A stretch of 51,313 bases of DNA, from assembly GCA_944322635.1 (NCBI GenBank), contig CALUPL010000110.1, forward strand, positions 1 through 51,313, written 5' to 3'. Of this stretch, positions 17,565-27,100 are shown in pieces. Each line of letters begins with the position of its first letter. The stretch's first letter is position 1. The notes under the pieces were generated by a model, which saw only the letters and a list, made by a program, of their open reading frames with translations, had not been told where the DNA came from and searched no databases. A program made the translations under genes and the position numbers. This DNA comes from an uncultured Mailhella sp. GTDB lineage: Bacteria > Desulfobacterota > Desulfovibrionia > Desulfovibrionales > Desulfovibrionaceae.

Positions 17565-19472
17565 ATGAAACAGTGGTTCATGGCCGTGCTGCTGTGCCTG
17601 TTCATGGCGACGGACGCTCTGGCGGATCCCGTGCGCGTGAGGGATTTCTGCGCGCTTGTCGATGTGTCCGGCAACGGCGACATTGTGGTTTCCGAAACGC
17701 TGTCGGTGGACATTCCGGAAAGCGGCAGCTTTCACGGGCTGTTTCGCGACATTCCCGTGGTGACGCGATGGAGAGAGCAGGGCAGAGCCTCCATGCAGGT
17801 GCTTGAGGTGCGGCTCGACGGTCGTTCCCTTCCCATCAATGATGTGGAGCGTTCCTCCGGCATGGTGCGCGTGTATCAGCGGGACAGGGAAAGAACGCTT
17901 TCGCCGGGCAGACATGAATTTTTTCTTTCCTATCGCATGACAGGCCAGACCGGGCTTTTCGAAAACAACGACGAGCTGACCTGGAACGTTACGGGAAGCG
18001 GCTGGGAAGCTCCCGTGGACAAAGCTTCCTGCACGGTGCTCTGTCCTCCGGGTGCACCTTTTTTCGGTCAGAAGGCCTGGCTGGGAAAGCCGGGAAGCCG
18101 AAGGTCTCCCGTGGACATGTCGCACGACACGAAGAACGGCCGTCTTGTCATGCGCTTTGCGGCGCAGCGTGCCGTCATGCCCGGCGAGGAATTCACCGTG
18201 GCCGCGGGCTGGCAAAAGGGCTTTGTCGTTCCGGAACGAGAGACCGGTTCCCTGCCCGGCACGTGGATTCTGGCCGCTCTCGACGGTGCCGTGCTGCTTT
18301 ATTTCTTTCTGGCATGGTTTTTTATCGGCAGGGATCCGAAAAAAGGCGTCATCGTCCCCCTTTTTCATCCTCCCTTCCGGCGCTCTGCCGACGGGAAAAG
18401 GGAACGGCTTTCCCCTGCCGTGGCGGGATTTCTGTTCCACAAGACTGAGGTGACGCCGGGATGTTTCGGCGCCGCGGTCATTTCTCTGGCGGGGCGCGGC
18501 TGCTGCCGCATCGAGGGCAACGCGAAGGAAGGCTTTGCGCTCGAACGCGGCTCGGGCACGTCTCCCCATGCCGAGGAAAACCGTATTCTGGAACATCTGG
18601 AAGGCCGTGTGCCCGTGGATAAGGAACACGGAGAGACGCTTTCCGCCATGCGCCGCGCCATGGGAGCACAACTTCATACCGACTGGGGAAAGATGTGGAA
18701 AGGCGCTGGCGGAGGAGCGTGTAAAGGACTGTTCGGTTCGGTATGGACCTTTTTCGGCATGTCGGCAACCGTGATTCTCCTTGCTGCCGCTGTCGGATAC
18801 GTCACGGGGGGAATCGTGCCGGAAAGAGCCGTGTCCGTTCTTGTCCTCATGCTCTTTTTTTCCTTTCTTTTCCGGCGATTTTTCCGGGGAACGGTGCATC
18901 TTTTCCGTGCGGGCCGTTACGGTGCCTTTGTCTTTTTCCTGCTGTTTCAAACGGGAATGCTGATCTTTTCCGGCTTTTTCATCATTACCGTGTGCAGGGA
19001 TTCGCTGGATTTTCTGAGCCCCCTTCAGACGGCGCTTTGTGCGCTGGCGCTTCTTGTTCCGCTGCTTTTTTCCTGCATCATGGATGCGCCCACCAGGGAG
19101 GCCCGAGCCTTGCTTGACGATATAGAGGGCCTTGCCCTTTACATGCGCATGGCGGAAGGACCGGCGCTGAATGCGCTCAATCCGCCGCAGAGGACTCTTG
19201 ACCATTATAGGGAACTTCTTCCCTATGCCGTGGCCCTCGGTATGGAAAGGGCCTGGGGCGCTCATTTTTCCTCCCTTCTTTCCGCTGCGGCCGTTTCGGA
19301 ATCTCAGGTGCTTACTCCGTCTTTGGCGGGAGCCTTTTCTTCCGAGGCCGACAGAAGTGCCTCTTCGTTCGAAGGAGCCCAGAGTTCGTCGGCGTCTTCC
19401 TCCAGCTCCTTCGGCGACGGGGGAGGAGGCGCCGGCAGCGGCGGCGGAGGAGGCGGCGGAGGAGGGTGCTGA
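17565..19472 (+). CDS. DUF2207-type membrane protein
   Basis: A 635-residue envelope protein. A signal peptide (MKQWFMAVLLCLFMATDALA) is followed by an extracytoplasmic beta-rich DUF2207 domain (DVSGNGDIVVSETL, FHGLFRDIPV, YRMTGQTGLFENNDELTWNV; about 25-200). A membrane segment near 230-250 follows, then a cytoplasmic part and three or four more membrane segments around 385-490. The C-terminus is a low-complexity Ser-rich then Gly-rich tail ending in Cys (about 590-635). This tail is a common feature of the family. AGGAG lies before the start at 17565. It is located 201 bases after lemA, its usual partner. A role in envelope maintenance is a guess from the family. Confidence 0.88.
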   Translation: MKQWFMAVLLCLFMATDALADPVRVRDFCALVDVSGNGDIVVSETLSVDIPESGSFHGLFRDIPVVTRWREQGRASMQVLEVRLDGRSLPINDVERSSGMVRVYQRDRERTLSPGRHEFFLSYRMTGQTGLFENNDELTWNVTGSGWEAPVDKASCTVLCPPGAPFFGQKAWLGKPGSRRSPVDMSHDTKNGRLVMRFAAQRAVMPGEEFTVAAGWQKGFVVPERETGSLPGTWILAALDGAVLLYFFLAWFFIGRDPKKGVIVPLFHPPFRRSADGKRERLSPAVAGFLFHKTEVTPGCFGAAVISLAGRGCCRIEGNAKEGFALERGSGTSPHAEENRILEHLEGRVPVDKEHGETLSAMRRAMGAQLHTDWGKMWKGAGGGACKGLFGSVWTFFGMSATVILLAAAVGYVTGGIVPERAVSVLVLMLFFSFLFRRFFRGTVHLFRAGRYGAFVFFLLFQTGMLIFSGFFIITVCRDSLDFLSPLQTALCALALLVPLLFSCIMDAPTREARALLDDIEGLALYMRMAEGPALNALNPPQRTLDHYRELLPYAVALGMERAWGAHFSSLLSAAAVSESQVLTPSLAGAFSSEADRSASSFEGAQSSSASSSSSFGDGGGGAGSGGGGGGGGGC

Positions 19473-19622
19473 CGAAAGGATTTTGAGAAGGCAAAGCCGT
19501 TTGCACATCCCCCTTTTTTAGCATAGTGTACCTATGGACATAAGGCGGAGAAAAACAGGGCGTTTTCAGCCTCTTCACGTTTCTTCCGCGCAAGTATCTT
19601 CCCCCATTCGGAGGTGTCTTTC

Positions 19623-20207
19623 ATGAAAGCTCGCATGATGTTCGCCGGGGTGGCCGCTGCCCTCATGCTCACCGGCTGTTCCAACGTGTCTTCCATCAGC
19701 AATCCTTTTGAACAGCCCAGCATCACCGAGACCTATATTTCTCAGTTCCGTGACGTGCCCATTCCGGCTCCCATGAGCACCATTCCTTCCGAAACTCTGG
19801 TCACCGTAGGACCGGACGGCAGCAAGTTCGGCCTTGAATCCTTCAGCGGACGTGTTGACGGCACCTCTCTTGCCAATGTCATGATGCAGAACATGGCCCG
19901 TCAGGGCTGGCAGCTGCGCGGTTCCAGCGTAGGCGTGCGTTCCGTGCAGCTTTATGAAAAGTCGCCTCATTATGCGGCCATCTTCTATCGCGAGGGAGTG
20001 GTGAACACCTCCATGGACGTGTGGGTGGTCAACGGCGTGAACGTGGACATTCTGAGCCTTGTGCCTGAAGTGCACAACAGCGTGAACAGCGGCCTCTCTT
20101 CCTCCTCGTCGTCCTCCTACTCCGGTTCCTCCTATTCCGGCTCTTCGTATTCCGGATCCGGGTCGTCCTACGGCAATTCCGGCCAGGTGACCAAACTTTC
20201 CGAATAG
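19623..20207 (+). CDS. Putative lipoprotein with Ser/Tyr/Gly repeat tail
   Basis: A 194-residue lipoprotein. The lipobox is LTGC with Cys19 as acylation site. The body contains FRDVPIPAPM, then a domain with FGLESFSGRVDGTSLANVMMQNMARQGW and LYEKSPHYAAIFY, a pattern I recall from lipoproteins of unknown function in deltaproteobacteria. The last 45 residues hold three copies of a YSGSS-type unit (about 20110-20160 in the DNA). The start ATG at 19623 has GGAGG eight bases upstream; the GTG at 19614 overlaps that site. It lies nine bases ahead of coaBC and is probably co-transcribed with it. Confidence 0.82.
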   Translation: MKARMMFAGVAAALMLTGCSNVSSISNPFEQPSITETYISQFRDVPIPAPMSTIPSETLVTVGPDGSKFGLESFSGRVDGTSLANVMMQNMARQGWQLRGSSVGVRSVQLYEKSPHYAAIFYREGVVNTSMDVWVVNGVNVDILSLVPEVHNSVNSGLSSSSSSSYSGSSYSGSSYSGSGSSYGNSGQVTKLSE

Positions 20208-20216
20208 GACTCCTTC

Positions 20217-21443
20217 ATGGAAAAGCATCTGCTGTTCAAGCGTTTTGCGGACAAAAGGCTGCATCTCGGCGTGTGCGGCTCCGTGGCGGCTTTTCGTGCG
20301 GCCGAGCTGGTGCATCGCTGGCAGGATACGGGGGCGAACGTGAGCGCCACGCTTACTGCCGCCGCGCAGAAGTTCATTTCGCCGCTCACCTTCCGCGCGC
20401 TCGGCGCGTCGCCGGTGTACGGGGAAATGTTCGGTTCCGAGGAGCCGTTCGAGCATCTGGAGCCGGGGCAGATCGCCCATGCCATGGTCATAGCTCCGGC
20501 CTCGGCCGACATGCTGGCCCGTCTTGCACATGGTTTTGCGGATGACATGCTCTCCGCCCAGGCTCTCGCCTTCGACGGCCCCGTGGTGGTGGCTCCGGCC
20601 ATGAACCCCCGTATGTGGCGCAATCCCGCCACGCAGGCCAACGTGGAAACGCTGCGCGAGCGCGGCTTCATTTTCGTGGGACCGGACAGCGGCGTGGTTG
20701 CCTGTCACGACGAGGGACAGGGAAGACTTGCGGACCTGCGCATGATTTATCTTGCCGGACTCAAGGCGCTCACCCCCCAGGACATGGAAGGCAGAACCGT
20801 CATGCTGACCTTGGGGCCCACGCGTGAAAGCTGGGACGACGTGCGCTTCTGGACCAACGGCTCCACCGGAACCATGGGCGCGTCCATTGCCGTGGCGGCA
20901 TGGTTGCGCGGCGCGGAAGTTCATGCCGTGTGCGGCCCGGTGGATATCTGGCTGCCCGATGATCCTGCCTTTCATCGCCATGACGTGACGACCGCCGCCC
21001 AAATGATGGACAGGGCAAGGATGCTCTGGCCTTCGGCCGATGCCGGAGTGTTCACCGCTGCCGTGGCGGATTTCAGTCCTGAGCCGCACGGTCCGGGCAA
21101 GTTCAAGAAGGACAGGGCCGGAGACGGATTCACGCTTTCCTTCCTTCCCAATGCCGACATTCTCCGTACTCTGGCCGAGGAACGTTCTGAGGGACAGGTG
21201 GTTGTGGGCTTTGCCGCCGAAAGCGTTCCGGACATGGATGCTCTCGGTCTTGCCGTGCACCACAAGCTGGAAACCAAGGGCGCGGATATCATTGTGGGAA
21301 ACCGCATCTCCGACGGATTCGGCCGCGCGGCCAATCGTGTTTATGTGGCCGATGCGCAGGGGCGAGACGAGGTGTGGCCCGATATGCCCAAGCCTCAGGT
21401 GGCCTGGAAACTCATAGACTGGATTCGTACGCTGTTTGCATGA
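20217..21443 (+). CDS. coaBC: Bifunctional phosphopantothenoylcysteine decarboxylase/synthetase
   Basis: A 408-residue enzyme carrying out two steps of coenzyme A synthesis. The N-terminal flavoprotein CoaC domain has VCGSVAAFRAAELV, the PAMNPRMW motif and the Cys flap VACHDEGQGR. The C-terminal CoaB domain has LGPTRESWDDVRFWTNGSTGTMG and AAVADFSP with KFKKDR. The active-site His usually found in the CoaC half is likely among the early VHRW residues, although I cannot align it with certainty. The stop overlaps the start of the next gene (ATGA), indicating translational coupling. Confidence 0.95.
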   Translation: MEKHLLFKRFADKRLHLGVCGSVAAFRAAELVHRWQDTGANVSATLTAAAQKFISPLTFRALGASPVYGEMFGSEEPFEHLEPGQIAHAMVIAPASADMLARLAHGFADDMLSAQALAFDGPVVVAPAMNPRMWRNPATQANVETLRERGFIFVGPDSGVVACHDEGQGRLADLRMIYLAGLKALTPQDMEGRTVMLTLGPTRESWDDVRFWTNGSTGTMGASIAVAAWLRGAEVHAVCGPVDIWLPDDPAFHRHDVTTAAQMMDRARMLWPSADAGVFTAAVADFSPEPHGPGKFKKDRAGDGFTLSFLPNADILRTLAEERSEGQVVVGFAAESVPDMDALGLAVHHKLETKGADIIVGNRISDGFGRAANRVYVADAQGRDEVWPDMPKPQVAWKLIDWIRTLFA

Positions 21444-22303
21444 GGGTTCAATCCGCCATAGTGCGCCCGTGGCTCAAGGCGGGCCTTTCCGTGCTGCTTC
21501 TGGAAAGCCCGCAGCGCGTGGATGAACTGCGTTCCTCCAGATCGGAAACGGCACAGAAGTCCGAGGCTCCGCAAGGGAGGAATGAGCAGATGCCTAGGCA
21601 GGCACAACCTGCCTTCAGCCGGGAAATCCCGGAGCGGAAAGATGCCGTACGCCAGTCTTCTCAGCCTTCCTTCGCAGCATCGGAGCGTTCTTCCCGGTCC
21701 GGTTCCGTGCGTATGTCCGCTTCTGCCCCCGACTCCGTTAGAGAGAGCGCATCCGCCGGGCCCGTATCCGACGTTCGCACCGGACTTCTCTCCTCGGAGA
21801 ACGGCCTTCTCGCTACGCCCGGGGCGCGCCCTGTGGAGGCATGGCCCGCAAGCTGGCTGGCACTCAAGAACCGTCGTCCGCTGCCGCCGCGCCCTCTGGT
21901 GCTCTGGACCTATGCCGGTCTCGGCGAAGACCTTACCGGAAGGCCCGACGACGTGCGCCGTCAGGTTATCGTGCGCATGCTCATGGAGCTGCATCATCCC
22001 GGCGGGACTCATGTGTTCTGGCCCTGCGGCCTTGCCGGAGAAAAGCCGGAAGACGGCCCTGCGCTGTTCTGGTCCGGCGTGAAGCTTCTGAATCCCCGGG
22101 TCTTGCTTCTTTTCGGTTCCGATGCCCGCGATACGCTCTCCATGCCGAAAACGCTGTTGCCTTTCTGTCAGGACAGAGTGTACGGGAGGCTCGTCATTCA
22201 GCTTCCGCGTCCTCAGGCTCTGGCCGCAGATGAGGCGTCCTTCAAGCGGGCGCTGGCATTTCTTTCCCGTCTTCTGCGCTTTTGTTCCAGACCCCGGACG
22301 TAG
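21440..22303 (+). CDS. Unrecognised protein coupled to coaBC, possible uracil-DNA-glycosylase-like fold
   Basis: A 287-residue protein whose ATG overlaps the coaBC stop by four bases. Residues about 30-150 are low-complexity, rich in Ser, Arg, Ala, Pro and Glu and probably disordered. The folded part (about 150-287) reads LVLWTYAGLGEDLTG, then ELHHPGGTHVFWP, then NPRVLLLFGSDARDTL, and ends QLPRPQALAADEASFKRALAFLSRLLRF. The spacing of a GLGEDLTG turn and a PRVLLLFGSDA strand-turn recalls the uracil-DNA-glycosylase superfamily, but the resemblance is weak and the catalytic motifs are not clear. I would not assign a function. A strong bidirectional hairpin follows the gene. Confidence 0.7.
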   Translation: MRVQSAIVRPWLKAGLSVLLLESPQRVDELRSSRSETAQKSEAPQGRNEQMPRQAQPAFSREIPERKDAVRQSSQPSFAASERSSRSGSVRMSASAPDSVRESASAGPVSDVRTGLLSSENGLLATPGARPVEAWPASWLALKNRRPLPPRPLVLWTYAGLGEDLTGRPDDVRRQVIVRMLMELHHPGGTHVFWPCGLAGEKPEDGPALFWSGVKLLNPRVLLLFGSDARDTLSMPKTLLPFCQDRVYGRLVIQLPRPQALAADEASFKRALAFLSRLLRFCSRPRT

Positions 22304-22331
22304 CGGATTCTTTCATTTATTCGTTGAGAAT

Positions 22332-22369
22332 AAAAACGCTTTCCTCTCTTTAAAGGGGAAGGCGTTTTT
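22332..22369. terminator. Bidirectional terminator after the coaBC operon
   Basis: AAAAACGC and TTCC on the left pair with GGGGAA and GCGTTTTT on the right around an AT-rich loop, with T-rich flanks on the plus strand. It begins 29 bases beyond the stop at 22303. Confidence 0.75.
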
Positions 22370-22480
22370 GTTTTCGGGAGATGGAAACGATGCGCTGCGC
22401 GCAGGCATGAAAAACGATCCTCCGGCCGTTTTGGGGCAGAAGGACTTTTTCGGAAGAATTTTTTTCGAAGAGCACGAGCG

Positions 22481-22507
22481 AAAAAGCCGCCCGTGTGGGT
22501 CGGGCGG
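22481..22507 (-). terminator. Terminator of the 61-residue membrane protein
   Basis: Minus strand: CCGCCCG-ACCCACA-CGGGCGG (22507-22487) followed by C and five T. It lies about 38 bases after the stop at 22545. Confidence 0.8.
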
Positions 22508-22544
22508 AGAAGGAGCCCTTCCGCCGGTGTTTCTGCCGCAGAGA

Positions 22545-22730
22545 TTATTTTTTCTGATTTTCCTTATCCTGCATTCGTTTTTCATAGAGTTTTGCTGATG
22601 TGAGTCCGGCGAGCAGTCCCATGGTGGAGCCGAACACGACGCCTTCCGCCGTGTTCAGAATGCCGAGGAGCACGGCAAATATGCCGAGAGAGCTGCCGAT
22701 AAGGAAACCGCGAAGAATAAAAGGACTCAT
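22545..22730 (-). CDS. Small two-span membrane protein, 61 residues
   Basis: The start at 22730 (MSPFILRGFLIG) has GAGG six bases upstream; an earlier in-frame ATG at 22742 has no such site. Two hydrophobic helices (about 6-27 and 32-48: GSSLGIFAVLLGILN and GVVFGSTMGLLAGL) are rich in Gly, followed by a highly charged Lys-rich tail. I do not recognise a family. It is a single gene with its own terminator, divergent from the RND efflux operon. Confidence 0.72.
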   Translation of the reverse strand: MSPFILRGFLIGSSLGIFAVLLGILNTAEGVVFGSTMGLLAGLTSAKLYEKRMQDKENQKK

Positions 22731-22920
22731 ACAAAACCTCATGGCGTGCTTTTCATCGCCGTATTAAGACAAAGGAGATTGCCATAATCTACGTTTGCCC
22801 GGTCTTTTGTCAATGAGCGGGCCGACGATGGGGACGTCTCTTCTGGGCGGGGCCTGTTTCGGTGAAAAATAAGGGTCCTGTTGCGACGGACCTCAACCGT
22901 TCAGCCATGGAGGAAGGGTC

Positions 22921-24147
22921 ATGAATGCGCTGCGTGCAAGTGGATTCGCGCTGTTGTGTCTGCTGCTGGTCGCCTGCGATGAGGACGACAAAAAACAGTC
23001 CGCCGGGGCGAGCCTGCCGCCGCCCTTCGTAAAGGCCGTAAAACTCGAACGCATGGACGTGCCCCTTTACGCCACGTTCATGGGGCAGACACAGGGCAGC
23101 CGCTCCGCCGCGGTGAAGCCGCAGGTGTCGGGCATTCTTCAAAAAAGACTTTTCCGTGAAGGCGCGTACGTGAAGCAGGGAACCGTGCTTTTCGAGATAG
23201 ACGAAGCGCCGTTTCAGGCTGCGCTCCGCCAGGCGGAAGGTCAGCTTGCCGAGGCCGTGAGTACGCTGGAAAACGCGCGCAAGGAATACGATCGCGTGCA
23301 GAAGCTCTATGCTTCGAACGCCGTAAGTCGTCAGGAGCGCGACAGCGCCTATGCCGCATGGAAGGGCGCACTGGGCAGACGGGATTCGTCGCAGGCCGCC
23401 GTCAACGAGGCCCGGATACGACTCGGGTACTGCCGGGTAAAAGCTCCTTTTTCCGGTTTTACCAGCCGTGAGGTAACGCGCATCGGCAATCTGGTGGGCA
23501 CGGACAGCACGCTTACCTACATCAATCAGAGCGACCCCATGGACGTGGAGTTTTCCGTGCCGAGCGTGGAGCTTTTTTCCATGCGCGACATGGAATCGCA
23601 GGGAAGGGCCGTGAGTTACGGCGAAGGTTCTGCCGCCTCGCTTTCACTCCTGGACGGTACGGATTACGACCGGCAGGGCCAGGTGATCTTCCTCGATACG
23701 CAGGTGGATTCCTCCACGAGCGCCGTTCGGGCCAAGGCACGCTTTCCCAATGCGGAAGGCAAGCTTCTTCCGGGAGAGTATGTGCTTGTGCGAGTAGGCG
23801 GAGCAAAACTTGTGGGGGCGCTCATGATTCCTCAGGAAGCTCTCATGCAGACGGAAAAGGGTACGGCCGTATATGCGCTGGATGACTCCGATCGGGCCGT
23901 GCTTTCTCCCGTAACGCTCGGCCCCGCCTTCGGCAGCAGTTTTCTTTTGGAAAAGGGGCTGGAACCTGGTCAGAGAATAGTGGTGCAGGGGCAGAACAAG
24001 GTAACGGCAGGTCATGAGGTCAGGGCAGAGGAACTCAGACAGAGTCTGAAGGTCGATCCGCTGGACACTCCGGAATCTTCTTCTCCCGTCATGGGCAGCG
24101 GTGTTGAGGATGCTCCTGCTCCGGTAAGGGAGGTCAGCCATGAATGA
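22921..24147 (+). CDS. RND efflux periplasmic adaptor lipoprotein, AcrA/MexA type
   Basis: A 408-residue membrane fusion protein linking the inner-membrane pump to the outer-membrane channel. It has a lipobox LVAC (Cys19), a split lipoyl domain (GSRSAAVKPQVSGILQKRLF on one side, RIRLGYCRVKAPFSGF on the other), an intervening coiled-coil hairpin (about 100-160), and beta-barrel and membrane-proximal domains after about 180. GGAGGAAGG precedes the start. Its end overlaps the pump gene by eight bases. No TetR or MarR regulator is next to the operon in this window. Confidence 0.94.
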   Translation: MNALRASGFALLCLLLVACDEDDKKQSAGASLPPPFVKAVKLERMDVPLYATFMGQTQGSRSAAVKPQVSGILQKRLFREGAYVKQGTVLFEIDEAPFQAALRQAEGQLAEAVSTLENARKEYDRVQKLYASNAVSRQERDSAYAAWKGALGRRDSSQAAVNEARIRLGYCRVKAPFSGFTSREVTRIGNLVGTDSTLTYINQSDPMDVEFSVPSVELFSMRDMESQGRAVSYGEGSAASLSLLDGTDYDRQGQVIFLDTQVDSSTSAVRAKARFPNAEGKLLPGEYVLVRVGGAKLVGALMIPQEALMQTEKGTAVYALDDSDRAVLSPVTLGPAFGSSFLLEKGLEPGQRIVVQGQNKVTAGHEVRAEELRQSLKVDPLDTPESSSPVMGSGVEDAPAPVREVSHE

Positions 24148-27100
24148 TGATTCCATGAATGACAAAAAGAGTGCCTCTTCCGGTGCCGTTTCCATGCCGA
24201 AGGCTCCCGTGTCATCCCGGGCGGGATTTTTTCTGCGGCGGCCCGTACTTTCCATGGTGCTGTCCATATTCATCGTGCTGGCGGGTCTTTTGTCCATACG
24301 CGAGCTTCCCGTGGCTCAGTATCCGGATCTCATTCCGCCCACCATCACTGTCAGTGCCCAGTATCCGGGGGCCAGTCCCGAAATCATCGCCCAAACCGTG
24401 GCCACGCCCATAGAGGAGCAGATCAACGGCGTTCCCGACATGATCTACATGAGCTCGGTCAGTTCCTCCAGCGGTTCCATGCAGATTTCCGTAACCTTTG
24501 CCGTAGGCACGGATGCGGACATTGCGCAGGTGAACGTGAACAACAGGGTTCAGGCCGCCACGCCCATGTTGCCGGAAATCGTACGGCAGTACGGCGTGAC
24601 GGTGGATACCTTTTCACCCGCCATTCTGGAAATAGTGGCGCTGTATTCCAAAGACGGCATGCACGACGCCACCTATCTCAGCAACTATGCACTCGTGAAT
24701 CTTCTCGACGGTCTCAAGCGCGTGCCCGGGGTGGGACAGGCTCAGATCATAGGCAGCCGCGACCATGCCATGCGCATATGGCTCGATCCGCCGCGCATGG
24801 CCGAGCTCGGCATAAGCGTGAGCGACATTTCTCAGGCCGTGAACGACCAGAACGCCCAGTATTCTCTCGGCAGCGTGGGCAGTCAGCCGGGCTCGGATGC
24901 TCTGACCATGACGTGGCAGCTTCAGAGCGAGGGACGCCTCGTGACGGCCGAGCAGTTCGGCGACATCATTCTCCGAGCCTCACCGGAGGGCGGCGTGCTT
25001 CGTCTGCGCGACGTGGGCCGCGTGGAGCTCGGTGCGGAAAGCTACAACTTTGCCTGTGCCATCGACGGAGCCACGGCCATACCTCTGGCCATATTCCTTG
25101 CTCCGGGCAGCAACGCTCTGGCCACGGCCGAACGCGTGGCCGCCTACATGGAAGAGCAGGAACGCTATTTTCCCTCCGGCATGGGGTACGTGGTTCCCTA
25201 CGACACCACCATATTCGTGCGGCTTTCCGTGGAAGAGGTGGTGCGCACGCTGGTGGAAGCCATGCTGCTCGTTTTTGCCGTGGTCTATCTTTTCCTGCAG
25301 GACTGGCGAGCTACGCTCATTCCCTGCCTTGCCGTGCCCATTGCGCTCATAGGAACGTTTGCGGGCGTGTATCTTCTGGATTTTTCCATCAACACGCTCA
25401 CGCTTTTTGCTCTGGTTCTCGCCATAGGCATGGTGGTGGACGACGCCATAGTGGTACTGGAAAACGTGGAACGGGTGCTGAGGACCGAAGGACTCGACGT
25501 GGCCGGGGCCACGGCCGTGGCCATGAATGAAGTGACTTCGGCCGTCATAGCCATTGTTTTTGTGTTATGCTCCGTGTTCATTCCCGTGGGATTTCTCGGC
25601 GGACTTGCTGGCGTCATGTATCGTCAGTTCGCCGTGACCATAGCCATTGCCGTGGTCATTTCCGGCATGGTGGCGCTTACGCTCACTCCTGCGCTGTGCC
25701 TCAAGCTCCTCAAGGGAGAGCGCAGTAAGCCCTGGGCGCCCTTCCGCTGGTTCAACCGCTTTTTCGACGCCGTAACCGAGGGGTTTTCTCATCTTGTAGA
25801 GTTTTTCCTGAGGCACGGCATTGTTTCGAGCGGCATTCTCGTCGTTCTCTGTCTGTGTACGGCCTGGCTTTTTACGCGGGTTCCCACCACGCTGGTGCCT
25901 GAAGAGGATCAGGGCGCACTCATGTGCACCATTTCTCTGCCGGAAGGCTCGGCTCTGCCCAAGACTCGGGAGCTCGTCACAAGCGTGAGCGAGGCCGTGG
26001 GACGTCTTCCGGCCGTGGCTCATGTGCTCAGTCTTTCCGGCTACGATCTTGTGAACAGTACTCTTGACGCCAGTGCGGGCACGCTGTTCATTCAGCTCAA
26101 GCCATGGGATGAGCGAACGACGCCGGAACTCGGCGTAGCTGAGACGCTTCGGCAAATTTATGCTCTGGGCCTTGCCGAAAGCCGCGGACTGGTACTTCCC
26201 TTCAATCCGCCGCCCATCATGGGCATGAGCAATACGGGCGGATTCGACATGGAAATTCAGACCACCTCCGGCACGCCTGCTCAGCTTGCGCAGGTGGCCG
26301 ATGCCTTTGCGGCCGAAGCGTCAAGACAGCCGGAACTTGCCGGTGTGAGCAGTGCCTTCAGCGTGGATGCCCCGCGGCTCTTCGTGCATCTCGACAGGGA
26401 AAAGGCCAACATGTCCGGCGTGGACTGCGCAGACGTGTACAATATGCTTGGCGCAACGCTCGGCTCCACCTACATCAACGACTTCAATCTGTCCGGTCGT
26501 ACCTTCAAGGTCATGATGCAGGCGGACGAGAGCTTCCGCAGTCTGCCCGACAGCATGCGTTCGCTGTACGTGACGTCTTCCACGGGTGATCAGATTCCGC
26601 TCACCTCGCTCGTTACGGTGACGACTACGGGAGGGCCGTCCACGGTGTCGCATTTCAACGGTCTTCTTTCGGCCAAGATTACGGGCAATCCCGCTTCCGG
26701 CGCGAGCTCCGGTCAGGCCATAGCGGCGCTGGAGAAAGTGGCGGCCTCCCTTCCGCAGGGCTATTCCTTTGCATGGTCCGGCGTGACGTATCAGGAAGTG
26801 GAAACCGGAGGTACGGATTTCGGCGTGCTCGGTCTGAGTCTGCTCATGATATTTCTCATTCTTGCTGCCCAGTACGAACGATGGAGTCTGCCTCTGGCCG
26901 TGATTTCGGCCGTGCCCTTTGCCGTATTCGGAGCCATTCTGGGCAACTGGCTCGTGGGACTCAGCAACGACATCTACACGCAGGTGGCCATCATCACGCT
27001 GCTCGGTCTGGCCTGCAAGAACGCCATTCTCATCATAGAATTCGCCGTGGAGCTGCGGGATCAGGGAAAGGAACTGGAGGAAGCCGCCGTGGAGGCCGCA

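Noticed and set aside
17538..19508. 656-codon minus-strand frame opposite the DUF2207 gene
   Set aside because: Arg/His-rich antisense frame. The plus strand has a signal peptide, a ribosome-binding site and family motifs.
20090..20180. Short repeats that might suggest a CRISPR or minisatellite
   Set aside because: The units are in frame within the lipoprotein gene and encode Ser/Tyr/Gly repeats; there are no spacers of constant length.
22313..22585. 90-codon minus-strand frame overlapping the end of the 61-residue membrane protein
   Set aside because: It spans two terminator hairpins and lacks a ribosome-binding site; its composition looks non-coding.
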